From Verrucomicrobiota bacterium (lineage in GTDB: Bacteria > Verrucomicrobiota > Verrucomicrobiia > Chthoniobacterales > JAFAMB01): 12,362 nt of DNA. The position numbers and the translations under genes are program-made. Positions 1 to 6,382 of this stretch are shown piece by piece. The stretch covers positions 1 to 12,362 of the forward strand of contig JAFAJU010000154.1 of assembly GCA_019236035.1 (NCBI GenBank), written 5' to 3'. How positions within the stretch are numbered: position 1 is the stretch's first letter; each line of letters opens with the position of its first letter. The notes below the pieces were generated by a model. The model was given only the letters and a program-made list of their open reading frames with translations. It was not told where the DNA came from and did no database searches.

Positions 1-1876
1 TCGAAAACTCCTGTCTCACTTTCGGCGTATCGATCGCGAAGCGCTCGTTCGTTTTGCAAGTGATGCACCAATCGGCCGTAAAGTCGATAAAGACCGGTCT
101 GCCGGAGGCCAGGGCTTTGTCCAACGTGGCTTGACTAAATTGCTGCCAAACCAGCTGGCTCGGTCTGGTCACAAATCCATACGCACCGGCAGCCAGCAGC
201 AGTACGCACAGCATCGAAACAGCTGCGAGCACCCGCGTCCGCAAAGAAGATATCGGCGTCCAAAACGACCCCTTTATCCACGCCAAAATCGCTATGATAA
301 GAAGAACCGCTCCCAGTCCAACGATCGCGTCGGCGCCCCGCATCTGGCCAAGGATCCACACCAGCCAGAGCAACGTGGCAACCAGCAGAAAGCCCATGAC
401 CTGCTTGAGCCGCAGCATCCAGTCGCCCGGCTTAGGTAAGAGACGCAGCCACTTCGGGTTAATCGCCAGCAGCAAATACGGCAGCGCCATCCCAAGCCCA
501 ATGAAGAAAAATATCAGAAAGGTCACCCACCCAGGCTGGGCAAAGGCAAATGCCGACGCAGTTCCCAAGAACGGGGCGGTACACGGAGTCGCCAGAATTG
601 TGGCAAAAACGCCTTGGAAAAATGCCCCGCCGTAGCCTTGTCCGCTGGCCAGCTTCGCTAAGCCGCGCGTCGCCTGCCATGAAACCGAGAGCTCGTAAAC
701 ACCAAATAAGTTCAGCGCGAAGGCGAACACCAGGCAGGATATGAAGACAATAAATCGATAATCCTGGAATTGAAACCCCCAGCCCACCTGCGCTCCTGCG
801 ACTCTCAGCAGAACGACGATGACTGCCAGCAAAGCAAAACAACTGATGATCCCCAGTGAGAACGCCATTGACAGCCAAAACGCCCTTTCGGCCCGTTCAC
901 CCGCTTCGCTGACGAACCCAAAGATCTTGAGTGAAATCACCGGAAGGACGCACGGCATCACATTGAGGATAAGGCCACCGATCATGGCAAATCCGATCGC
1001 TTGCAATAGGCCAGCGAGGCCCACAGAGCCGGTAGCACCCTCGGGTGTGGCTGCAGCTATGATCGAGTGATCGTTGATCTCATATCCGTCCCGGTTCTCT
1101 CCCGAACCCACCACCAGAACACCATCCATTCGCTTGATTGGCTGGACCTCAGTTTCAATTGAGAGAGTCAACTTATTCCCCTCTCTTACGACATGACCGA
1201 TCACAGCATCCGAGGGTGGCATTGGGAAGAAGTCCAGTGAACCGCCACCCGGAACCCCGGCGACAGATATTTCAAGATTCTTGCCAACCCGGCTGAACCC
1301 AATCTTCATCGTGGCGGGAAGCTCCTTAGGGATCAGAGAAGCGTATTTCTGAAAGATCTGGGCCGATTCTGACGCAGCGTTTGCACCAGTGTTGAGATTG
1401 AGAGACAGCTCCGCATGCCCCGGGACGCAAAGATTTTGACAAACCAGCCAGTCTGTCTTCGCCTGGATCGAAACAGGCCCCGCAGGCAGTTTGGCTGGAG
1501 CCTCGACGTCGGCAAACAACAGAACCTCTGACGCATAGTCAAATACTTCCAAATCACCCGGCTCCTTGTCTCTCAGGGGCAGCGGCCACTGCAAGTCGTG
1601 AACTTTGAAGCCTTCGGGAAATTGCCACTGAATCTTTGTGGGTATCCCGGAGTCGCCCGAATACCTCCAATAAATGTGCCAACCAGGCTCGATGCGGTAG
1701 AGCACCCCGACGCGGAACTTTTGCCCCGGTTGGATAGCATCGACGTCGGCGATAAGAGAAGGTCTGACCAACTCCTTGCCGTTGTACACCTGAGCCTCAG
1801 CCGATTCCCGGCATAGCACCACAAGACCCATCAATAACCCCGCAAATTGCACAGTGCGGAATAGCAATTCTCTCAT
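1..1876 (-). CDS. dsbD: Protein-disulfide reductase, DsbD family (3' end beyond window)
   Basis: This gene moves reducing power from the cytoplasm across the inner membrane to periplasmic thiol proteins. The frame is open from ATG 1876 to the window edge (625 codons) and has no stop inside the window. A likely signal peptide (residues 1-28, ending AEA) leads into an N-terminal DsbC/DsbD-like domain. That domain carries a CxxxC pair, CQNLC, at C146 and C150. A multi-helix membrane domain (about 285-570) follows, with the two conserved cysteines of the family in NVMPCVLP (C309) and ATPCTAPF (C432). The C-terminal thioredoxin domain begins near 585 and has the active site DWCITCK (C604, C607). 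A ribosome site, AAGGA, lies about 8 bases before the ATG. The CQNLC motif resembles the ScsB-like branch more than classical E. coli DsbD, as far as I recall that family. All three redox modules are intact; only the end of the thioredoxin domain is unseen. Confidence 0.93.
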   Translation of the reverse strand, partial: MRELLFRTVQFAGLLMGLVVLCRESAEAQVYNGKELVRPSLIADVDAIQPGQKFRVGVLYRIEPGWHIYWRYSGDSGIPTKIQWQFPEGFKVHDLQWPLPLRDKEPGDLEVFDYASEVLLFADVEAPAKLPAGPVSIQAKTDWLVCQNLCVPGHAELSLNLNTGANAASESAQIFQKYASLIPKELPATMKIGFSRVGKNLEISVAGVPGGGSLDFFPMPPSDAVIGHVVREGNKLTLSIETEVQPIKRMDGVLVVGSGENRDGYEINDHSIIAAATPEGATGSVGLAGLLQAIGFAMIGGLILNVMPCVLPVISLKIFGFVSEAGERAERAFWLSMAFSLGIISCFALLAVIVVLLRVAGAQVGWGFQFQDYRFIVFISCLVFAFALNLFGVYELSVSWQATRGLAKLASGQGYGGAFFQGVFATILATPCTAPFLGTASAFAFAQPGWVTFLIFFFIGLGMALPYLLLAINPKWLRLLPKPGDWMLRLKQVMGFLLVATLLWLVWILGQMRGADAIVGLGAVLLIIAILAWIKGSFWTPISSLRTRVLAAVSMLCVLLLAAGAYGFVTRPSQLVWQQFSQATLDKALASGRPVFIDFTADWCITCKTNERFAIDTPKVRQEFS

Positions 1877-1978
1877 CGCAATTTCCTTCTCTTCGAGCCT
1901 GTCCCCCTCTGTTGTCAAACGATTGAGAGCACAAGAGCCTTAGTCTTCTTCCAACAATTTGACACAAATCGGCTGGAA

Positions 1979-2187
1979 GCGTTTCTGATTTCAGGTTTCT
2001 CGTGACCCTGCGTGCGAGAGACCTGGAGCCTGGAGGGGAGTTGCTTGCAAGTCCTTTGCGCGGGGTTGTTCGCCAGCGGCGGTGGATGCGCTTTCGCCCT
2101 GTCGGCCGAAGGAGTTGCAAGCAACTCCCCTCCAGCCACCCTCGCACGCAAGTCCATGAGAAACCAGAAACGAGAAACCAGAAACCG
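1979..2187. repeat. Large nested palindrome: low-complexity outer arms around a 106-bp palindromic element
   Basis: Outer arms near 1979-2018 and 2141-2187 are imperfect reverse complements built from TTTCTGGTTTCTC-like units. They contain a perfect 10-bp pair (TGCGTGCGAG at 2009-2018 and its complement at 2141-2150). Inside them sits the palindromic element at 2029-2135. The whole could fold into a cruciform or long hairpin. It fills the spacer between the divergent dsbD-like gene and the small membrane protein gene. No promoter was recognised in this spacer, and the flanks 1877-1978 and 2188-2342 show nothing I can name. Confidence 0.8.
2029..2135 (-). repeat. Dispersed palindromic repeat, family A, copy 1
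   Basis: The element is bounded by perfect 21-bp inverted termini (2030-2050 and 2115-2135) beginning CTGGAGGGG and including GTTGCTTGC. Read on the minus strand it matches the element at 11309-11414 along its whole length. The first 40 positions show about 36 identities by eye, including the block CCTTCGGCCGACAGG. The size and terminal palindrome resemble REP- or MITE-like non-autonomous elements. No transposase is present and no target-site duplication was obvious. Confidence 0.85.
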
Positions 2188-2342
2188 TTCCCGCATGCGT
2201 GCACGACGCTTGCACCAGGTTGCACACTGCATGTGTCTACGACGGTTTCAACGCAACCTCTCGGACCCTAAGCTATTTATTGGAAGCCACTTACGCCAAT
2301 GTATCCGCCCTGGCACGCTTTAAGCCGTCAGTTCAACGGAAA

Positions 2343-2492
2343 ATGTTTTCATGGGCTGTTACCATCCTCATCCTGGCCGTCCTCGCAGCTGTATTGGCAT
2401 TCTGGGGGGTCACTGGGTTGCCGGCATGGGTGGTACGGGGATTGTGCCTCCTTTTGATTATCCTGTTCGTTATAGCGGTCGTGCTTGCATGA
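2343..2492 (+). CDS. Small DUF1328-like inner-membrane protein
   Basis: This 49-residue protein is almost entirely two hydrophobic segments (about 3-22 and 28-48) with a short turn containing GVTGLPAW between them. Length and pattern match the DUF1328/YtjA family of tiny bacterial membrane proteins, whose function is unknown; several relatives are stress-associated. I chose ATG 2343 because the same frame extends upstream into non-conserved spacer sequence with no membrane character. A weak purine stretch, ACGGAAA, precedes the start. The gene stands alone and converges on mscL. The assignment rests on size and hydrophobic pattern, so it is likely but not certain. Confidence 0.7.
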   Translation: MFSWAVTILILAVLAAVLAFWGVTGLPAWVVRGLCLLLIILFVIAVVLA

Positions 2493-2529
2493 AACGCGAT
2501 GCGCCATCGCAGCTTTTCCATCGCCCGCC

Positions 2530-2563
2530 AAAAAGGAAGGACCGGCCATACGGCCGGTCCTTC
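2530..2563 (-). terminator. Rho-independent terminator for mscL
   Basis: A perfect 12-bp stem (GAAGGACCGGCC at 2536-2547 and its complement at 2552-2563) with a 4-base ATAC loop. On the minus strand it is followed by five Ts (complement of 2530-2534), so it is oriented to end mscL, 24 bases beyond its stop codon. On the plus strand it lies 43 bases past the small membrane protein gene and may also stop that transcript, although no clear T-run follows in that direction. Confidence 0.88.
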
Positions 2564-2587
2564 TCCGTGGGTCAGATTTTCGTTCGG

Positions 2588-3001
2588 TCAGGCTCGCTGA
2601 TTTTTCAGGAGATCCCGGATTTCAGCGAGCAATTTCTCTTCACCTGACGGGCCCGGAGCAGCTGCCGGTTTCTTAAAGCGATTCACCTGTTTAATCACGA
2701 TAAAGAGACAAAAAGCGATGATCAGAAATTCGACGACCGTGTTGATGAACAAGCCATACGCAAAGACAGGGAGTCCCCTGTCGGTGGCCTCTTTTAAGGA
2801 AGCTACATGCTGCCCATTCAACACAACAAACAAGTTAGAAAAATCGACCCTCCCAAGAATTAAACCAAAAATCGGCATGAAAATATTGCTGACCAGCGAC
2901 GAAACGATTTTGCCAAAGGCGGCACCGATAACAACACCGACCGCGAGGTCGATCACATTCCCTTTAAAGGCGAACTCCCTGAATTCTTGAAGCATTGACA
3001 T
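2588..3001 (-). CDS. mscL: Large-conductance mechanosensitive channel MscL
   Basis: MscL is a homopentameric inner-membrane channel that opens under membrane tension to release solutes during hypo-osmotic shock. The 137-residue length matches the family. The N-terminal amphipathic helix (residues 1-13, QEFREFAFKGN) leads into the first membrane helix (about 15-45), which carries the conserved GNVIDLAVGVVIGAAFGKIV signature that lines the gate. A periplasmic loop (about 50-76) follows, then the second membrane helix (about 78-107). The C-terminal cytoplasmic helix EEKLLAEIRDLL closely resembles that of E. coli. The first of two nearby ATGs (3001, giving MSM) aligns best with the usual N-terminus. 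No strong ribosome site is visible. The gene is probably monocistronic: a terminator follows it and a divergent sigma gene lies upstream. Confidence 0.97.
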   Translation of the reverse strand: MSMLQEFREFAFKGNVIDLAVGVVIGAAFGKIVSSLVSNIFMPIFGLILGRVDFSNLFVVLNGQHVASLKEATDRGLPVFAYGLFINTVVEFLIIAFCLFIVIKQVNRFKKPAAAPGPSGEEKLLAEIRDLLKNQRA

Positions 3002-3017
3002 GGTAAAAAATGGCTTT

Positions 3018-3118
3018 GCGTTTTGGGTTTTGGGTTCTGCGTCTTGAGTTTTGAGTTTTGCCTACCGACATCTAGTGAATCAATACTCAAAACCGGGAAC
3101 TCAAATCGTAAAACCGGA
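3018..3118. repeat. Low-complexity inverted repeat of TTGAGTTTTG / TTTTGGG units
   Basis: About 40 bases of units such as TTTTGGG and TTGAGTTTTG (3018-3060) are followed, after a short unique spacer, by the reverse-complement style of the same units (about 3087-3118, CTCAAAACC and AAAACC). The repeat fills the divergent gap between mscL and the sigma factor gene, where promoters for both should lie. It also covers the upstream frame extension of the sigma factor, which argues for that gene's later start. Confidence 0.65.
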
Positions 3119-3134
3119 CTGCCACGTGTGCCCG

Positions 3135-3704
3135 ATGGCGCCCGACGAACTTTCAAATTTGATCACGCGCGCTCGCAACTCGGATCAAGCGGCGGCGAAA
3201 GACCTCGTTGAGCGCCTCTATCCGACGGTGATCAGGATCGTCCGCAATCACCTTCCGAGACGCGAGTTAGAGGAGGATATGTCGCAGGAGATTTTTCTTA
3301 AGATATTTGCTAAGCTCTACCAATATCGGGCTGATATGCCGTTCGAACATTGGGTTTCCCGAATCTCAGTGAATACGTGCATTGACCACCTGCGGAAGCA
3401 GCGTAACCGGCCCGAGTATCGGTGGTCGGACTTCAGCGAAGAGCAGCAATCCATCTTGGATAACCTCAAAGACAACGCCACTGAGCCCGATCAGCAACCC
3501 CCGGAAGAGAGCCGGGATCTGTTGGACAGATTGCTCCTGAGTTTAAAGCCGGACGAGCGCCTGGTCGTTCGGTGGCTTTATTTGGAAGAAAAATCGGTCG
3601 CCGAAATTTGTGACCTGACCGGCTGGAAGCCGTCTAAAATCAAGGTTAAAGCGTTTCGGGCACGACAAAAACTCGCCGCAACGGTAAAACGAATAGAAAA
3701 ATGA
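3135..3704 (+). CDS. RNA polymerase ECF-type sigma factor
   Basis: The gene encodes an extracytoplasmic-function sigma-70 protein of 189 residues, the usual length for the class. Region 2 spans about 24-92: a core-binding helix with EEDMSQEIFLKIF (46-58), then the DNA-melting part HWVSRISVNTCIDHLRKQ (72-89). An acidic linker (98-128) leads to region 4 (about 129-182). Region 4 contains LLLSLKPDERLVV and the helix-turn-helix KSVAEICDLTGWKPSKIKVKAFRARQKL (153-180). ATG 3135 is preferred over the in-frame ATG at 3051 because the extra 28 residues would be read from the low-complexity repeat and have no family counterpart. Its stop overlaps the next ATG by 4 bp (ATGA), indicating a translationally coupled operon with the candidate anti-sigma factor. 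The stimulus is unknown from sequence. Confidence 0.93.
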   Translation: MAPDELSNLITRARNSDQAAAKDLVERLYPTVIRIVRNHLPRRELEEDMSQEIFLKIFAKLYQYRADMPFEHWVSRISVNTCIDHLRKQRNRPEYRWSDFSEEQQSILDNLKDNATEPDQQPPEESRDLLDRLLLSLKPDERLVVRWLYLEEKSVAEICDLTGWKPSKIKVKAFRARQKLAATVKRIEK

Positions 3705-3991
3705 ACGAGGATAACCTCGACAGACTTTTCGCTAAAGCTCGCCGCGCCGGGGCTGAACAGACTCCGTCCCTACCGCAGGGTTTTGCCGAAGGCGTTTTGC
3801 AACAACACCGTCATCGCGTCCAAGAAGAAAGGGCCTTTCTCAGGGCTTCGATGTTGTCCATTGCAACCGCATTGATCATTCTGGGAGCCGTTCTCGGGAT
3901 TAACCTCGGGACGACCAGCCTCGCGGGATCGGATGATCAGGAGTCGACGGTTGAAATGGCGTATGCCCTATGGGATCCAGTTGGAAACTAG
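3701..3991 (+). CDS. Single-pass membrane protein, candidate anti-sigma factor
   Basis: I do not recognise this 96-residue protein as a named family. It has a charged, mostly helical cytoplasmic segment (1-48, with DNLDRLFAKARR near the start and LPQGFAEGVLQQHRHRV at 24-40). One membrane helix follows (about 50-71), then a short acidic outer tail (GSDDQESTVE). Position directly after an ECF sigma gene, a 4-bp overlap and a short cytoplasmic domain before one membrane helix fit a small anti-sigma factor, comparable in size and design to CnrY. It lacks the zinc-binding HxxxCxxC motif of ZAS anti-sigma proteins. The 3' end overlaps the next gene by 22 bp. The function is inferred from context. 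Confidence 0.78.
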   Translation: MNEDNLDRLFAKARRAGAEQTPSLPQGFAEGVLQQHRHRVQEERAFLRASMLSIATALIILGAVLGINLGTTSLAGSDDQESTVEMAYALWDPVGN

Positions 3992-4374
3992 TTCTGGTCT
4001 TCGCGGTCCTTTTTGTAATGGGAGGTGTCAGCGGATCGGTGATTACTTCTGCTTTTTTATGGAAACGAATGCCGCCGAATCCGACACGCAATTTCCGTGC
4101 ATGGAGCGAGAATCTCATGCAGAAATTGGAGCGAATCGGCAAACTAACCCCTGAGCAAAGCGCCAGGATCCGCCCGCGGGTGGAAGCCGCGGTAAAACAG
4201 ATGCAAGCGATTCAGATCCAAGCGATGCTGCAAGGCAGTGACGCTTTTGACGCTGCGATAGCCGAGATCGAGACGGGATTGGATCCAGATCAACAGAAAC
4301 GGCTGGAACGTTTTCGCGAACACCGGCGCACAGCTATCCAGGAAGCGATCTCCCGCAAGCAGGCGCAACCTTGA
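3970..4374 (+). CDS. Membrane-anchored LTxxQ (CpxP/Spy/CnrX-like) periplasmic sensor-type protein
   Basis: This is a 134-residue protein with an N-terminal membrane anchor (about 6-30) and a fully helical, charged periplasmic part. That part contains two LTxxQ-like motifs, LTPEQ (59-63) and LDPDQ (104-108), spaced as in the CpxP/Spy/ZraP group of helical-hairpin stress proteins. Such proteins act as periplasmic chaperones or as sensors controlling a regulator. It is the third gene of the operon behind an ECF sigma factor and a candidate anti-sigma, so a sensor role like CnrX is plausible. Histidines are nearly absent (only REHRR near 116-120), so a CnrX-style nickel/cobalt site is not evident. 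ATG 3970 is the first possible start after an in-frame stop at 3952 and lies inside the preceding gene, implying coupling. Confidence 0.8.
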   Translation: MGSSWKLVLVFAVLFVMGGVSGSVITSAFLWKRMPPNPTRNFRAWSENLMQKLERIGKLTPEQSARIRPRVEAAVKQMQAIQIQAMLQGSDAFDAAIAEIETGLDPDQQKRLERFREHRRTAIQEAISRKQAQP

Positions 4375-4377
4375 AAA

Positions 4378-4484
4378 CGTTCAAGGTTTGGCGTTCGGCG
4401 TTCGCCGTTCAACGTTTGGTGTTCACTGTTCGCCGGGTCGTTTTGCGTTGAACGCCAAACGCTGGACGGTGAACGCCGAACGTC
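4378..4484. repeat. GTTCGGCGTTC-type palindromic repeat, family B, copy 1
   Basis: Arms at about 4391-4426 and 4447-4484 are imperfect reverse complements made of reiterated short units such as GGCGTTC, GTTCGGC and CGTTTGG. The repeat occupies nearly the whole gap between two converging genes: the LTxxQ protein ends at 4374 and the exporter at 4486. The transcript of either strand could form a long hairpin, so it might act as a bidirectional terminator, although no T-run is present. Confidence 0.75.
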
Positions 4485-4485
4485 A

Positions 4486-6315
4486 TCACACCGCGACTAG
4501 CTCTTCGGCCTGTACGTTGAACTGCAAGTCGTACAGTTTCCTGTAAATCGTCGAGCTTTCCAGCAGTTCGCGATGCGTGCCGATCTCTCGGATCTCTCCT
4601 CGGTCCATGACCACGATCTGATCAGCCTTAAGCACAGTCGACAATCGGTGGGCAATAGCAATGACGGTCCGACCCTCGGACAAGCGGTCCAGAGCCGCTT
4701 GAATCTCACGCTCAGCCTCCGAATCGAGCGCGGACATGGCCTCGTCCAAAAGCAAAACCGGTGCGTTCTTCAGAAGCGCACGAGCGATTGAAACGCGTTG
4801 CTGTTGGCCTCCAGACAATAGGCAGCCCTTGTCGCCAATCACGGTCTCGTACCCGTTCGGCTGATGTGTAATGAAATCGTGGGCATACGCCCGCTTCGCC
4901 GCCTCGATCACTTCTTCCTTGCTGGCATTCAAACGGCCATAGCGGATGTTGTTGAGAATGGAATCATGAAACAGGAAGGTTTCCTGGGACACCATGCCGA
5001 TCTGCTCACGCAATGAAGTTTGCTTGATCGTATTGATATCCCGTCCATCCAGCCGGATGACGCCTGCTTCCGGCTCGTAGAACCGGAGCAGCAGAGACAA
5101 AATCGTGCTTTTACCAGCGCCGCTCGAACCAACCAGAGCGTAGTATTTTCCGGGTTCAATATGCAGGCTCAGGTCGTGAACAGCCGCGGGCAGCCCTGGC
5201 CGGTAACGAAACGTCACGTTCTCGATGCGAATGTCGCCGTTGCTTCCGGTGATTTCCACGGCCTCTGGCCTGTCCTTGATCACCGGCTCCCGATTCATTA
5301 TCTCGAAGATGTTGTTAGTGGCATTGAAGCATTGCTGCATCACCAGATGAATTCGGCTGAGCTTCTTGATCGGATCATAAAGCATGAAAATACCAGCCAG
5401 GAGCGCCAGGAACTTTGCCGCACTGAGATGCGTAGACCAAACGTAGAAAAGTGCTAGACCGACGCCAATTGCAGTAACTGCTTCCACCAAGGGGCTGACG
5501 ATCTCAATCGCTTTTCGGACCCGGATGCCACTCTTGAATTGCTCAAGGCTTAGCGCCCCGAACTGTTCCGACTCACGTTTTTCACGCGCAAACGCTTTGA
5601 TCACACGGATCCCGGCAAAGCTTTCCTGTAAAACCGACATCATCGATCCGATTTTTTGCTCCTCAAGTTTCCCCTGGCGCCGAACCTTCTTGCCGAAATA
5701 AACAATCGGAACGATGCAGACCGGGAACAGGAAAACGCTCACGACGGTGAACTTCCAGTCCAGGTGAATCAAAACTGCGAAGGCGCTGATAACCGTCAAG
5801 GGCTGCTTGATCAAGTCGCTGCTAATGGTGGTCAGCGCAATCTGTGCCATCTGCGTATCGTTGGCGACACGCGAAATCAGCGTGCCGGATCTCTCACGAT
5901 TGAAGAACTCAAGCGATTGACCAAGTATGTGGGTATAAAGTTTCTGGCGAATATCCGCCAACACGCGCAAGGCCACCCAGGCCATGTAGTAACTGTTCAA
6001 ATAGTCACAGAAGCTGCGCAGAACAAAAATAAAGGGAATCAGTGAACAAACGAGGAGAACAGAATTAATACCTGTCCCCGTCCCGTTCACAGCGTCGCTC
6101 AACATCTCGGCTTTATTCTTGCCCTGCGGAAAGACCTGGGAATTCACGTGGTTCAACACCAGCGGCAAAAGGCCGGAAATCACACCGAAGACAGCTCCGA
6201 AGACCAACGCCAAGATGAACCGTCCGAGGTGCGGCTTGAGAAAAGGAAAAAGATCCCGGTACGGGCCGATCAGCATCCTTACATATTCGCGCGGTGCAGG
6301 TCTCTTATTGGCCAT
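4486..6315 (-). CDS. MsbA-like ABC exporter (membrane domain fused to ATPase)
   Basis: This is a 609-residue half-transporter that dimerises to flip lipids or other hydrophobic substrates across the inner membrane using ATP. The N-terminal type I exporter membrane domain (about 20-340) holds about six helices. The coupling region reads SGTLISRVANDT (143-154), a classic feature of this family. The C-terminal ATPase has Walker A GSSGAGKST (396-404), the Q-loop at Q444, the signature LSGGQ (500-504), Walker B VLLLDEAMSALD with catalytic E525, and the switch histidine H556. All key residues are intact. The gene lies 67 bp downstream of a heptosyltransferase-type gene on the same strand, which supports lipid A-core export as its job. 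Multidrug exporters share the architecture, so the substrate is an inference. No clear ribosome site precedes ATG 6315. Confidence 0.92.
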   Translation of the reverse strand: MANKRPAPREYVRMLIGPYRDLFPFLKPHLGRFILALVFGAVFGVISGLLPLVLNHVNSQVFPQGKNKAEMLSDAVNGTGTGINSVLLVCSLIPFIFVLRSFCDYLNSYYMAWVALRVLADIRQKLYTHILGQSLEFFNRERSGTLISRVANDTQMAQIALTTISSDLIKQPLTVISAFAVLIHLDWKFTVVSVFLFPVCIVPIVYFGKKVRRQGKLEEQKIGSMMSVLQESFAGIRVIKAFAREKRESEQFGALSLEQFKSGIRVRKAIEIVSPLVEAVTAIGVGLALFYVWSTHLSAAKFLALLAGIFMLYDPIKKLSRIHLVMQQCFNATNNIFEIMNREPVIKDRPEAVEITGSNGDIRIENVTFRYRPGLPAAVHDLSLHIEPGKYYALVGSSGAGKSTILSLLLRFYEPEAGVIRLDGRDINTIKQTSLREQIGMVSQETFLFHDSILNNIRYGRLNASKEEVIEAAKRAYAHDFITHQPNGYETVIGDKGCLLSGGQQQRVSIARALLKNAPVLLLDEAMSALDSEAEREIQAALDRLSEGRTVIAIAHRLSTVLKADQIVVMDRGEIREIGTHRELLESSTIYRKLYDLQFNVQAEELVAV

Positions 6316-6382
6316 GGATTATTGCTGCGAGGTTAACCACAAAAAACCGCGGCGACGTCATCATTATATGTGAGGCGGTGCA

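Noticed and set aside
459..878. 139-residue minus-strand reading frame, and the other frames at 131-1070
   Set aside because: They are out of frame with the DsbD-like gene, whose motifs and membrane helices account for the whole stretch.
1979..2187. CRISPR array or tandem-repeat locus
   Set aside because: Units are inverted and irregular, with no evenly spaced identical repeats or unique spacers, and no cas genes are present.
1797..2323. Several overlapping frames across the nested palindrome
   Set aside because: They exist on both strands because the DNA is palindromic. Their products are low-complexity and show no domain, and one overlaps the dsbD start.
2995..3023. TTGACA at 2995-3000 as a -35 box for the sigma operon
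   Set aside because: No acceptable -10 box lies 16-18 bases downstream (GCGTTT at 3018), and the hexamer overlaps the start of mscL.
5020..6045. Antisense frames of 145 and 129 residues within the ABC exporter gene
   Set aside because: The exporter motifs are complete on the minus strand, and the antisense products lack recognisable features.
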